A DNA stretch of 64,000 nucleotides from Oceanibacterium hippocampi (GTDB lineage Bacteria; Pseudomonadota; Alphaproteobacteria; Sneathiellales; Sneathiellaceae): assembly GCF_900172325.1 (NCBI RefSeq), contig NZ_FWFR01000001.1, forward strand, positions 1,814,335-1,878,334, written 5' to 3'. The translations under genes were made by a program, and so were the position numbers. Positions 52,706 through 61,522 of the stretch are shown here, piece after piece (within the stretch, counting starts at the first letter, position 1; every line of letters begins with the position of its first letter). The notes beneath the pieces were generated by a model. That model was given only the letters and a program-made list of their open reading frames with translations, had not been told where the DNA came from and did not search any database.

Positions 52706-53683
52706 ATGACCGATTTCACGGTGGATCTGGGCGAGATCGAGTTCACCGGCGACGGCTTCAGCCGGGCCGAATGCATTCTCTACACCGAATGCGGCGACAT
52801 GTTCTTCGCCCATATGGGGGCCGTCGCCCGACATGTCACGGCGGACGGCCGGAGCAAGGTGATCGGCACGCCGCCGGCCGGAATGGACTTCATTCCGAAC
52901 GGCATCGCGCTGCTCGCCGACGGCTCCCTGCTGGTCGCCAACATGGGGGACGACGGCGGCATCTGGCAACTCGACACCGCCGGCGACCTGCGCCCCTGGC
53001 TGATGGAGGCCGACGGGCGGACCCTCGAATCGGCGAACTTCGTGGCGCTCGACGATTTCGGCCGGACCTGGATCGCGATCAGCACGCAGACCCATCCGCG
53101 CTATCTCGCCTACAACGATTCCGTCGCGGACGGCTATATCGTCCTCGTCGACGAGAAGGGCGCGCGCATCGTCGCCGAGGGACTGGCCTTCACCAACGAA
53201 TGCCGGGTCGATGCCAGCGGCAAGGGGTTCTATGTCAGCGAGACATCCGGGCGGCGGGTCAAGCGCTACACGATCGCGCCGGACGGGTCGCTGAGCCATC
53301 CCGATACCTTCGCCGAGTTCGGCAAGGGCACCTTCCCGGACGGGATCGACTTCGATTCCGAGGGCGCCCTCTGGGTCACCAGCATCGTCAGCAACCGCCT
53401 GTACCGGATCATGCCGGACGGGCGGCAGACCATTGTCGTCGAGGACAGCAATCCGGATCATATCGATTGGGTCGAAGCGGCGCAGCAGACCAACAGTCTC
53501 TCGCGCGATCATTTCTACAAGCGCGGCGGCAAGAAGCTCAATCCGATCACCAGCGTCTGCTTTACCGGGCCGGATCTCCGGACGGTCTACCTGGGTTCGC
53601 TGAGCGGTGAGAGCCTGGCGACCTTCCGCTCGCCGGTTGCCGGCCGGCGGCCGCCGCACTGGAAATTCACGCGGTCATTCTGA
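52706..53683 (+). CDS. SMP-30/gluconolactonase-like protein
   Basis: A 325-residue six-bladed beta-propeller of the SMP-30/gluconolactonase/LRE family. Metal-ligand segments are visible: PNGIALLADGS, FTNECRVDASG and FPDGIDFDSEG, each with the Asn or Asp expected of the calcium or zinc site. There is no signal peptide, so it is cytosolic. Members hydrolyse sugar or hydroxy-acid lactones. It begins one base behind LivF, with AGGGAAC upstream, and an SDR gene follows after 26 bases. It probably opens a lactone of the imported compound. The exact lactone is unknown. Confidence 0.85.
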   Translation: MTDFTVDLGEIEFTGDGFSRAECILYTECGDMFFAHMGAVARHVTADGRSKVIGTPPAGMDFIPNGIALLADGSLLVANMGDDGGIWQLDTAGDLRPWLMEADGRTLESANFVALDDFGRTWIAISTQTHPRYLAYNDSVADGYIVLVDEKGARIVAEGLAFTNECRVDASGKGFYVSETSGRRVKRYTIAPDGSLSHPDTFAEFGKGTFPDGIDFDSEGALWVTSIVSNRLYRIMPDGRQTIVVEDSNPDHIDWVEAAQQTNSLSRDHFYKRGGKKLNPITSVCFTGPDLRTVYLGSLSGESLATFRSPVAGRRPPHWKFTRSF

Positions 53684-53709
53684 GCGTCGGCTCGCACGAG
53701 GGGACAGTC

Positions 53710-54471
53710 ATGGCACGACTTGCCGAGAAACGGGCGTTCGTGACCGGCGCCGGCTCGGGCATCGGGGCGGCCATCGCCGCCCGCTTTGCCGAGGAGGGGG
53801 CCTCCGTCGCCGCCGTCGATCGCGATTTCGAGAAGGCCACGGCGGTTGCCGAGGCGATCAACCGGAGCGGCGGCAAGGCGATCGCGGTCCATGCCGACGT
53901 CACCAGTTCCGGCGACGTAGGCAAGGCCTTCGAGGACACCGTCGCGGCCTTCGGCGGGCTCGAGATCATCGTCAATTGCGCCGGCATCACGCAGCGGCCG
54001 ACACCCTGCACCGAGATGGACGAAGCGACGATCGACAGGATTTTCAGCGTCAACCTGAAGAGCGTCCATCACACGACGGTGCACGGCGTGCCGATCCTGA
54101 GACGCCACGCCGGGTCCGCGATCGTCAACATCGCCTCGGTCGGCGGCGTCCGGCCGCGCGCGGCGATGGGCTGGTACGGCGCCTCCAAGGCGGCGATGAT
54201 CGCGCTCAGCGCCTCGATGGCGCTCGAACTCGCGCCCGAGCGGATCCGGGTGAACGCGGTCGCCCCGGTGCGGACCGACACGCCGATGGTCTGGTTCATG
54301 GCCGGCGGCGAGACGGAAGAGCGGCGCGCCCGGATGAACTCGGAAATCCCGCTCGGCCGCATCGGCCATGCCGACGACATCGCCCGGGCAGCGCTCTATC
54401 TCGCGTCCGACGAGGCCGCCTTCGTGACCGGCCAGTGCCTCTCGGTTGACGGCGGACGAACCCTGCTGTGA
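53710..54471 (+). CDS. SDR-family oxidoreductase (end of Liv operon)
   Basis: A 253-residue short-chain dehydrogenase with loop VTGAGSGIGAA, VAAVDRDFEKA (Asp, NAD-preferring), NIASVGGV and catalytic YGASKAAM. The ATG at 53710 has GAGGGGAC upstream. It is probably cotranscribed with the importer and the lactonase-like gene. The three together suggest uptake, oxidation to a lactone and its opening, or the reverse order. It ends 33 bases before the convergent RraA-like gene. The substrate is unknown. Confidence 0.88.
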   Translation: MARLAEKRAFVTGAGSGIGAAIAARFAEEGASVAAVDRDFEKATAVAEAINRSGGKAIAVHADVTSSGDVGKAFEDTVAAFGGLEIIVNCAGITQRPTPCTEMDEATIDRIFSVNLKSVHHTTVHGVPILRRHAGSAIVNIASVGGVRPRAAMGWYGASKAAMIALSASMALELAPERIRVNAVAPVRTDTPMVWFMAGGETEERRARMNSEIPLGRIGHADDIARAALYLASDEAAFVTGQCLSVDGGRTLL

Positions 54472-54504
54472 CCGGCTGACCGCCGGATCGCGGCGGGCTT
54501 CGCC

Positions 54505-55167
54505 TCAGGCGAAGTCTTCCGGCGCCGGCAGGCCCTGCAGCTCGACCGTCGTCTTGCCGGCGGCGATCTGGCGCAGGATATCCTCTTCCTTGGCGATCCG
54601 CTTCTTGCAGCCGGCCATCAGGCCGTCCCGGTCCTCCGGGCGGATCACGACGATGCCGTCGTCGTCGCCGACGATGAGATCGCCCGGATTGACGGCCGCG
54701 CCGGCGCAGCTCACCGGGCCGTTGATGGTGCCGCCGAAGCCCTTGTGCGGGCCGTTCGGCACGACCGCCCGGGCATAGACGGGCAAGCCGGATTCGCGGA
54801 TCTCGGCGACGTCGCGAACCGCCCCGTCGATGATCACGCCGCCGAGCCTGGCGGCGACCGCCGCCGCCGTCAGGATGCCGCCCCAGACCGCCGTGTTCTC
54901 GTGACCGCGGGCGTCGACGACCAGGATCGTGCCCGGGCGGGCCATCGCGACCGCGTAATGCAGCGGCGCGTTGTCGCCGACCATGACGCAAACCGTCATG
55001 GCTTGTCCCGACATCGTCGTGCCGGCGACCATCGGCTTGATCGCCGCGTCCATGGTGCAGGCCCGGTTGAGTTCGTCGGAGATCACCGCGGTCGGGATCG
55101 CGCGCCAGGCGGAAACCTCTTCGGCCGTCAGGTGGGCGTCGGGCGGATTGTGAACGGTGAGGGCCAT
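54505..55167 (-). CDS. RraA-family protein (possible hydroxy-keto acid aldolase)
   Basis: A 220-residue protein of the RraA/dimethylmenaquinone methyltransferase-like fold. PGDLIVGDDDGIVVI and VDARGHENTAVWGGILTAAA are family marks. Some members are 4-hydroxy-4-methyl-2-oxoglutarate or oxaloacetate-type aldolases or decarboxylases, and others bind RNase E. The acidic, catabolic context suggests an aldolase or decarboxylase. It is divergent from the dimethylglycine dehydrogenase-type gene by 270 bases. That spacer holds a 14-base palindrome. Confidence 0.8.
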   Translation of the reverse strand: MALTVHNPPDAHLTAEEVSAWRAIPTAVISDELNRACTMDAAIKPMVAGTTMSGQAMTVCVMVGDNAPLHYAVAMARPGTILVVDARGHENTAVWGGILTAAAVAARLGGVIIDGAVRDVAEIRESGLPVYARAVVPNGPHKGFGGTINGPVSCAGAAVNPGDLIVGDDDGIVVIRPEDRDGLMAGCKKRIAKEEDILRQIAAGKTTVELQGLPAPEDFA

Positions 55168-55289
55168 CGGCGGATCCTTTTCTGGTGCGGCCCGGTATCG
55201 GTCGGGCCGGAATTGTGGCCGGCATGGGCGTCCAGTATCGGCGAGCCCGGCGCCATGCGCAACGCGGCCCCGCCGGCGGGCCGGTTTCC

Positions 55290-55303
55290 GGGCGATATCG
55301 CCC
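55290..55303. promoter_or_regulatory. 14-base perfect palindrome in a divergent spacer
   Basis: GGGCGATATCGCCC is a perfect palindrome flanked on each side by CCGGTT. It lies roughly midway in the 270 bases between the RraA-like gene and the dehydrogenase gene. It could be an operator that serves both. No promoter boxes can be named with confidence in this GC-rich spacer, and nothing else is visible in the remaining bases. Confidence 0.4.
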
Positions 55304-55436
55304 CCGGTTCGCGCGCGGATGTCGCTGGGCCGGAATGAGATGTCGGAATCCGGTCAGTCGAGGCGGCGGAGTTTGCCCACCTTTTGTTGCCGGCATTTTT
55401 CAGCCGGGGGACGAATCGCCGGATCAGGGGGTCGCG

Positions 55437-57881
55437 ATGAAGAGCCATGCCCGTGTCGCAATTATCGGAGGCGGCGTCGTCGGCGTCAGCATTCTCTACC
55501 ATCTGACCAAGCTCGGCTGGCGCGACGTCGTGCTGCTCGAGAAGCACGAACTGACCTCCGGCTCGACCTGGCACGCGGCCGGCCTGCTGCCGCTCTTCAA
55601 CATGAGCTACACGGTCGGCCAGCTGCACAAGTACTCGGTCGACCTCTACCAGGAACTCGAGGCGGAAACCGGGCAGGCGGTTTCCTTCCACAAGACCGGC
55701 AATCTGCGGCTCGCCACCAACGCGGCGCGGATGGACGAGTACCGCAAGTATTGCGGCACCGCGAACACCATCGGCGTGCCCTACGAGATCATCACGCCGA
55801 AGCAGATCAAGGAACTCTGGCCGCTCTGCAAGGTCGACGACCTTGTCGGCGCCCTGTTTCATCCCCAGGACGGCCATGTCGCGCCCGTCGATGTCACCAA
55901 CGCGTTCGCCAAGGGCGCGCGCAGCCGGGGCGCCGAGATCAACCGCCATACCGAGGTCATGGACATCCGCCAGAAGGCGACCGGCGAATGGCTGCTGACC
56001 ACCAGCCAGGGCGAACTGACCGCCGAGATCGTCGTCTCGGCGACCGGCAACTACGCCCGCGAGACGGCGGCGATGGTCGGTCTCGACATCCCGGTGATCC
56101 CGGTCGAACACCAGTATATCGTCACCGACGAGATCCCCGAGCTCATCGAGCGCAAGAAGCAGGGCCTGCCGGAACTCGCCGTACTACGCGAGAGCGACGC
56201 GTCCTACTACATGCGCGAGGAGCGCCAGGGCCTGATCCTCGGCCCCTACGAGAAGGGCGCGCCCTGCTGCTGGGACGCCGAGGGCGTGCCGGCCGGGTTC
56301 GGCCAGGAACTGCTGCCGCCCGACTATGACCGCCTGCAGCCGCATATCGAGGCGGCGATCGCGCGCGTGCCGATCTTCGGCGAGGCCGGCATCAAGGATT
56401 GCGTGAACGGCCCGATCGCCTATACGCCGGACGGCAACCCGATGCTCGGCCCGGCCTACGGGCTGAAGAACTTCTGGTTCGCGGAAGGCTTCTCCTTCGG
56501 CATCACGGCGGCCGGCGGGGCCGGCAAGCTGCTCTCGGAATGGATCGTCGAGGGCGAGCCGGAGACCGACCCGATGGCGGTCGACCCGCGCCGCTTCGGC
56601 GGCTATGCCAACAAGGAATATGCCCGCCGCAAGAACGAGGAAACCTACGAGCACATCTTCATCATCCATTACCCGACCGAGGAGCGGCCGGCGTCCCGGC
56701 CGTCGAAGACGAGTCCCGTGCACGACCTCCTCGACGCCGCCGGCGCGGTCTGGGGCCAGCGCTACGGCTGGGAGCGGCCGAACTGGTTCGCCGCCCCCGG
56801 CGAGACCCGCGGCGATGAGCTGAGCTTCCGCCGCTCCAACTGGTTCGAACCGGTCGGCCGCGAATGCCGGCTGGTGCGCGAGAATGCCGGCGTCATCGAC
56901 ATCACCTCCTTCTCGAAGTTCGAGGTCAGCGGGCCGGGCGCGGAAGGCTTTCTCGACCGGCTGGTGGCGCGCAAGCTGCCGCAGAAACCGGGCCGCATCC
57001 ACCTGGCGCACGCGCTCAACGAACGCGGCGGCGTGCGGAGCGAGTTCACTATCATGCGCGACGGGCCGGAACGCTTCTATCTGGTCTCCTCCGGTGCCGC
57101 CGAGCGCTTCGACCACGACCTCCTGCTGAAGCGGATGCCGGACGACGGCAGCGTCCGGGTCGACAATGTCACGACCGCGCACGGCGTGCTCGTCCTGGTC
57201 GGGCCGCGGGCCCGCGACATCCTGCAGAAACTGACCCGCACCGACCTCTCGAACGAGGCCTTCCCCTGGCTGACCGGGCAGCAGATCCTCGTCGGGCATG
57301 CGCCCTGCCGGGCGATGCGGATCAATTTCGTCGGCGATCTCGGCTGGGAGCTGCATCACCCGATCGAGTATCAGCGCGCCATCTACAACGCGCTGATGCA
57401 GGCGGGGGCCGAATACGGCATCGGCAATTGCGGCATGCGGGCGATGGATTCGCTCCGGCTCGAGAAATCCTACCGCATGTGGGGCCAGGACCTGACCCGC
57501 GAATACACCATCCTCGAGGCCGGCCTCGATCGCTTCGTCCATCTCGACAAGGGGCCGTTCCCGGGTCGCGAGGCACTGATCCGCCAGATGAAGGCGGGCC
57601 TGCCGCGCCACTTCGTGACGCTGGAATGCGAGATCGGCGATTCCGATCCGTCCGGCAGCGAGCCGCTCTATGCGAACGGCTCGATGGTCGGCCGGACGAC
57701 CGCCGGGGCCTATGGCTACATGGTCGGCAAGCCGCTCGCGCTCGCCTATGTCGAGACGTCCCACGCGGCGGTCGGGACGTCGCTCGAGATCGAGATCCTG
57801 GGCGAGCGGTACGCCGCGCGGATCATCCCCGAGAGCCCGTACGACCCGGAGAACACCAGTTTGCGGGGGCTGCGTAATTGA
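55437..57881 (+). CDS. FAD-dependent oxidoreductase with aminomethyltransferase domain (dimethylglycine/sarcosine dehydrogenase family)
   Basis: An 814-residue flavoprotein, normal for the family. The FAD-binding loop is IIGGGVVGVSIL and His46 lies in STWHAAGL, the position used for covalent FAD in dimethylglycine dehydrogenase. The C-terminal third (from about residue 430) is a GcvT-type folate-binding domain with HLAHALNERGG-like and GDLGWELHHP segments. Such enzymes demethylate N-methylated glycines and pass the one-carbon unit to tetrahydrofolate. The ATG at 55437 has AGGGGG six bases upstream; the longer open frame extends through spacer. A betaine carrier follows, in keeping with a role in betaine-type catabolism. 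Confidence 0.88.
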   Translation: MKSHARVAIIGGGVVGVSILYHLTKLGWRDVVLLEKHELTSGSTWHAAGLLPLFNMSYTVGQLHKYSVDLYQELEAETGQAVSFHKTGNLRLATNAARMDEYRKYCGTANTIGVPYEIITPKQIKELWPLCKVDDLVGALFHPQDGHVAPVDVTNAFAKGARSRGAEINRHTEVMDIRQKATGEWLLTTSQGELTAEIVVSATGNYARETAAMVGLDIPVIPVEHQYIVTDEIPELIERKKQGLPELAVLRESDASYYMREERQGLILGPYEKGAPCCWDAEGVPAGFGQELLPPDYDRLQPHIEAAIARVPIFGEAGIKDCVNGPIAYTPDGNPMLGPAYGLKNFWFAEGFSFGITAAGGAGKLLSEWIVEGEPETDPMAVDPRRFGGYANKEYARRKNEETYEHIFIIHYPTEERPASRPSKTSPVHDLLDAAGAVWGQRYGWERPNWFAAPGETRGDELSFRRSNWFEPVGRECRLVRENAGVIDITSFSKFEVSGPGAEGFLDRLVARKLPQKPGRIHLAHALNERGGVRSEFTIMRDGPERFYLVSSGAAERFDHDLLLKRMPDDGSVRVDNVTTAHGVLVLVGPRARDILQKLTRTDLSNEAFPWLTGQQILVGHAPCRAMRINFVGDLGWELHHPIEYQRAIYNALMQAGAEYGIGNCGMRAMDSLRLEKSYRMWGQDLTREYTILEAGLDRFVHLDKGPFPGREALIRQMKAGLPRHFVTLECEIGDSDPSGSEPLYANGSMVGRTTAGAYGYMVGKPLALAYVETSHAAVGTSLEIEILGERYAARIIPESPYDPENTSLRGLRN

Positions 57882-58011
57882 GGGATTGCCCCGGCGACGG
57901 CCGTTATTGAACTAAGTTCCGGCCAGAGATTGCGAAAACGATGCTCGTTCTATAGAAATATTGGAGACGCGAATCGAGACAATCACCAAACAATAAGGAA
58001 GGGGGAATGTC

Positions 58012-59586
58012 ATGCGAGATCGCTACGAGACCGAATATGAAATCGGTCAGGACAATCTCAAAGTATACGGGATGGATATCCACAACCCTGTATTCTGGAT
58101 AACCAGCATCCTGATACTTGTGTTTGTAGTCGGATCCATCGCGGCACCCGAAAGTGCCAACGGCCTGTTCAACGGCGCCAAGGGCTGGTCGATCGACAAT
58201 TTCGACTGGCTGTTCATGCTGGGCGGCAACATCTTCGTGCTGTTCTGCCTGGCGTTGATCGTGCTGCCGGTCGGGAAGATCCGCCTTGGCGGCGAGGCCG
58301 CGAAACCCGAATTCTCGCGCATGTCGTGGTTTGCCATGCTGTTCGCCGCGGGCATGGGCATCGGCCTGATGTTCTGGAGCGTGGCCGAGCCCGCCGGCTA
58401 TTACACCGAGTGGTACGGTTCGCCGTTCAACGAGCCGGGGCGCACACCGGAAGCCGCGCAGATGGCGATGGGCGCGACGATGTTCCACTGGGGCCTGCAT
58501 CCCTGGGCGATCTACGCGGTGGTCGGTCTGTCGCTCGCCTTCTTCACCTACAACAAGGGCCTGCCGCTCACCATCCGTTCCGGCTTCTACCCGCTGCTCG
58601 GCGAGAGGACCTGGGGCTGGTTCGGCCACGTGATCGATATCTTCGCCGTCCTGGCGACGATCTTCGGGCTCGCGACCTCGCTCGGCTTCGGCGCCCAGCA
58701 GGCGGCAAGCGGACTGCATTTCCTGTTCGATTTCGACAACACCATCGGCCTGCAGATCGCCATCATCGTCGCGGTGACGGCGGTTGCCCTGATCTCGGTC
58801 ATTCGCGGCCTCGACGGCGGCGTCAAGCTGCTCAGCAACATCAACATGCTGCTGGCGCTGGCCCTGCTCGCCTTCGTGATCCTGATCGGCCCGACCTTGG
58901 CGATCGTCCAGAACTTCTTCTCGACGGCGGTTTCCTACGCGCAGAACATCATTCCCCTGTCGAACTGGATCGGCCGCGAGGACGACACCTTCTACCACGG
59001 CTGGACGGTCTTCTACTGGGCCTGGTGGATCTCCTGGTCGCCGTTCGTCGGCATGTTCATCGCCCGCATCTCCAAGGGCCGCACGGTCAGGGAGTTCATC
59101 ACCGCCGTGCTGCTCGTGCCGACCCTCGTCACGATGGTCTGGATGGCGTCCTTCGGCGGCGCCGGGCTGGAGCAGATCCAGGCCGAGGTCGGCGCCCTTG
59201 CCGGCGGTATCGGCGAGGTTTCGCTGGCGCTCTTCCAGATGCTGGAGAACCTGCCGCTGGTCTCGATCACCTCGTTCCTGGCGATCGTCCTGGTGCTGGT
59301 CTTCTTCATCACCTCGTCCGATTCCGGCTCGCTGGTGATCGACAGTATCACCTCCGGCGGCAAGGTCGACGCGCCGGTGGCGCAGCGGATCTTCTGGGCG
59401 ACGCTGGAAGGCGTGATCGCGGCGGCCCTGCTGTATGGCGGCGGCGGCGATGCGCTGGGCGCGCTCCAGGCGGCGGCGATCACCGTCGGCCTGCCGTTCA
59501 CGGTGGTGCTCATCGCGATGTGCGTCAGCCTCTACATGGGGCTGAGCCACGAGAAGCGCTACGTGCTCGCCGAGAAACCCGCCTAG
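58012..59586 (+). CDS. BCCT-family betaine/choline/carnitine transporter
   Basis: A 524-residue carrier with 12 expected helices. The glycine-rich GMGIGLMFWSVAEP and the tryptophan-rich YWAWWISWSPFVGMFIAR are BCCT signatures. The exact GMGIG stretch is typical of sodium-coupled betaine carriers, but choline or carnitine cannot be excluded. The ribosome site AAGGAAGGGGG ahead of the ATG at 58012 is very strong. The first 40 codons are much richer in A/T than the rest. It is followed by an excellent terminator. The 130-base gap upstream holds GAACTAAGTTC and an AT-rich patch but no certain promoter. Confidence 0.93.
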   Translation: MRDRYETEYEIGQDNLKVYGMDIHNPVFWITSILILVFVVGSIAAPESANGLFNGAKGWSIDNFDWLFMLGGNIFVLFCLALIVLPVGKIRLGGEAAKPEFSRMSWFAMLFAAGMGIGLMFWSVAEPAGYYTEWYGSPFNEPGRTPEAAQMAMGATMFHWGLHPWAIYAVVGLSLAFFTYNKGLPLTIRSGFYPLLGERTWGWFGHVIDIFAVLATIFGLATSLGFGAQQAASGLHFLFDFDNTIGLQIAIIVAVTAVALISVIRGLDGGVKLLSNINMLLALALLAFVILIGPTLAIVQNFFSTAVSYAQNIIPLSNWIGREDDTFYHGWTVFYWAWWISWSPFVGMFIARISKGRTVREFITAVLLVPTLVTMVWMASFGGAGLEQIQAEVGALAGGIGEVSLALFQMLENLPLVSITSFLAIVLVLVFFITSSDSGSLVIDSITSGGKVDAPVAQRIFWATLEGVIAAALLYGGGGDALGALQAAAITVGLPFTVVLIAMCVSLYMGLSHEKRYVLAEKPA

Positions 59587-59611
59587 CGGCGATTCCGGCC
59601 GGTCGAGTGTC

Positions 59612-59650
59612 AGGGCGGCGGTCTTCGGATCGCCGCCCTTTCCGTTTCTG
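59612..59650 (+). terminator. Rho-independent terminator with C(UUCG)G loop behind the BCCT gene
   Basis: AGGGCGGCGGTC (59612-59623) pairs with GATCGCCGCCCT (59628-59639), twelve pairs with one G-U, around a TTCG loop closed by C-G. This is the stable UUCG tetraloop. A T-rich stretch (TTCCGTTTCT) follows. It ends transcription of the carrier gene before the convergent LysE gene. Confidence 0.85.
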
Positions 59651-59663
59651 CCTCTACGGCGTC

Positions 59664-60278
59664 CTAGCGACTGGCGATCGCCGCCGCCGCGCCGGCCATC
59701 AGCGCCGCGCTGGAGCGGTTGGCGATCCGCATGGCGCGGCTGCTTCTCAGGAAACGGCGGGCCTGCGCCGCGGCCGCGACCCAGGCGAGATCGACGACGA
59801 TCAGCACCAGCGCCATGGTCGCGGTCAGCTCGGCCCAGCCGAGCGCCGTGACCCGCGTCAGGTCGACGATCGCCGGCAGCAGCGCCAGGTAGAACATCAT
59901 GATCTTCGGATTGCCGAGCGTCACCGCCATGCCGGCGAGGAACAGGCGGAACGGCGTCGCGGCCCTCGGCAGCGCCGCCCCGTCGACCGCGACCGGCGCC
60001 CGCCACATGCGGATGGCGAGCCAGAGCAGGTAGGCGACGCCGGCCCACTTGATGACGAGGAAGGCGAGGTGGAAGCTTTCCGCGACGACGGCGAGCCCGA
60101 AGATCGCGAAGGACAGCCAGATCGCCTCGCCGATCCACATCGCCGCCAGGAACGGCAGGACGTCGCCGACGCCCCGGCTGATCACCCTGGCGACCAGCGC
60201 GGCGATCGACGGGCCGGGCGAGCCGGCGGCGACGAACAGCGCCCCGGCGAAGATCAGCAGGGAGGCGAGCGTCATCAC
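59664..60278 (-). CDS. LysE-family exporter
   Basis: A 204-residue membrane protein of the LysE/RhtB exporter family with about six helices. It begins LLIFAGALFVAAGSPGPSIAALVARV, in which the SPGP-like motif is typical. It should export an amino acid or related compound. An ArsR-type regulator gene lies 78 bases upstream in the same direction, and the two probably form an operon. The exported compound is unknown. Confidence 0.88.
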   Translation of the reverse strand: MMTLASLLIFAGALFVAAGSPGPSIAALVARVISRGVGDVLPFLAAMWIGEAIWLSFAIFGLAVVAESFHLAFLVIKWAGVAYLLWLAIRMWRAPVAVDGAALPRAATPFRLFLAGMAVTLGNPKIMMFYLALLPAIVDLTRVTALGWAELTATMALVLIVVDLAWVAAAAQARRFLRSSRAMRIANRSSAALMAGAAAAIASR

Positions 60279-60356
60279 CGGCTCCGTTGTCAGATGGCTT
60301 CGGGATGCTTCAGGATAAGCGGATCGCGGCCGCCCGCAAGGGGCAGGTGCCGCGCG

Positions 60357-61052
60357 TCAGGGCGGGAAACTCTCGGCGAAGCGCGTCTCGCCGGCTTTCG
60401 AGAAAGCGACGACACGGCTGCCTTCCTGGCGCGCCGCCCAGCCGAGCGCCTGGAAGCGGTCGAGCAGGGCGGAGCCCAGCGCCCCGGCGAGATGGGGCCG
60501 GCGTGCGCTCCAGTCGAGGCAGGTCTTGCAGAGCGGCCGGCGCCCGCCCTCGAGCGGGGCAAGGTCGATGCCGAGCGTGGCGATGAATTCGCGACCATCC
60601 GGGCTCAGGCCGATCCCGTCGTCGGCCACGACTAGGAAGTTCCGGTTCCGCAGGCTGTCGTATAGCTGGACGCCGAGTTCGCCGGCCAGGTGGTTGTAGC
60701 AGACCCGGGCGCGCCGGAGCGCCGGCTCGCGCGGCCCGGTCCGGGTGCGCGTGTGGCCGCGCCGGGCGGCGAGCCCCATCAGCGCCTCCAGCAGGCCGCC
60801 CACGTCGTCGTCGGCCAGCGCGAAGTAGCGGTGCCGTCCCTGCCGGCGCTGGCTGACCAGCGCGGCCGCCTCCAGCTTGCCGAGATGGGCGCTCGCGGTC
60901 GATGGACTGACGCCGGCCTCGGCCGCCAGTTCGCTCGCGGTGAGCGCCTTGCCGCTCATCAGCGCCGTCAGCATGTTGGCGCGCGCCGGGTCGCCGATCA
61001 GCGATCCGATGCGGGCGATGTCGGGCCCGTCCTTGAGACGCGTGTCCTTCAT
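60357..61052 (-). CDS. ArsR-family regulator with a cysteine-containing C-terminal domain
   Basis: A 231-residue regulator. The N-terminal half is an ArsR winged helix: TASELAAEAGVSPSTASAHLGKLEAAALV as helix-turn-helix and GRHRYFALADD as the wing. The C-terminal half carries RARVCYNHLAGELG and LCKTCLDWSARR, a cysteine-bearing arrangement common to a subgroup of ArsR proteins and possibly a metal, redox or ligand site. It is divergent from the NIPSNAP gene and heads the LysE exporter operon. It probably represses both. The spacer has TTCG-N8-CGAA near its start. Confidence 0.85.
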   Translation of the reverse strand: MKDTRLKDGPDIARIGSLIGDPARANMLTALMSGKALTASELAAEAGVSPSTASAHLGKLEAAALVSQRRQGRHRYFALADDDVGGLLEALMGLAARRGHTRTRTGPREPALRRARVCYNHLAGELGVQLYDSLRNRNFLVVADDGIGLSPDGREFIATLGIDLAPLEGGRRPLCKTCLDWSARRPHLAGALGSALLDRFQALGWAARQEGSRVVAFSKAGETRFAESFPP

Positions 61053-61125
61053 GCTTCGATCGTAAGCGAAACGTCTTCGTCAGGCAATATGCGAGAAGAG
61101 ACCCCTCATTTCAGGGAGAGGCACC

Positions 61126-61455
61126 ATGATCACCTGTTTCATCCGTTACCGCATCGACCCGACGAAGCGGGATCAGTTCGCCCGGTACGCCCGGAACTGG
61201 GGCGAGGCGATCCCCCGGTGCGGCGCCGACCTGATCGGCTATTTCGCCCCGCACGAGGGTTCGTCCACGCTTGCCTACGGGGTCTATTCGGTCGAGAGCC
61301 TGGCCGCCTACGAAGCCTATCGCGCCCGTCTCGCCGACGATCCGCTGGGGCGGGAGAATTACGCCTTCGCGCAGTCGGAGAAGTTCCTGCTGGACGAGGA
61401 CCGCACCTTCCTCATGCTGGTTTCCGCACCCCATGCGGCGCTCGCAAGACCCTGA
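61126..61455 (+). CDS. NIPSNAP-family protein
   Basis: A 109-residue protein with a ferredoxin-like dimeric alpha-beta barrel fold of the NIPSNAP family. [22 protein letters not shown] and the [19 protein letters not shown]-like second half fit. These proteins are often found with oxidoreductases or membrane stress genes, and no activity is settled. The ATG at 61126 has GGGAGAGG upstream. It is divergent from the ArsR gene and probably under its control. Confidence 0.83.
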   Translation: MITCFIRYRIDPTKRDQFARYARNWGEAIPRCGADLIGYFAPHEGSSTLAYGVYSVESLAAYEAYRARLADDPLGRENYAFAQSEKFLLDEDRTFLMLVSAPHAALARP

Positions 61456-61522
61456 AACAAAAATTCGACTGTCGCCGGGTTACGAACACGGTCGGTGAGG
61501 ACGTTCATGACTGCAACGGCAC

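Noticed and set aside
57909-57934. Promoter of the BCCT gene from TTGAAC or TTGCGA boxes
   Set aside because: The spacing to the nearest TATAGA box is 15 bases for TTGCGA, and TTGAAC has no -10 box at the right distance. I could not support a call.
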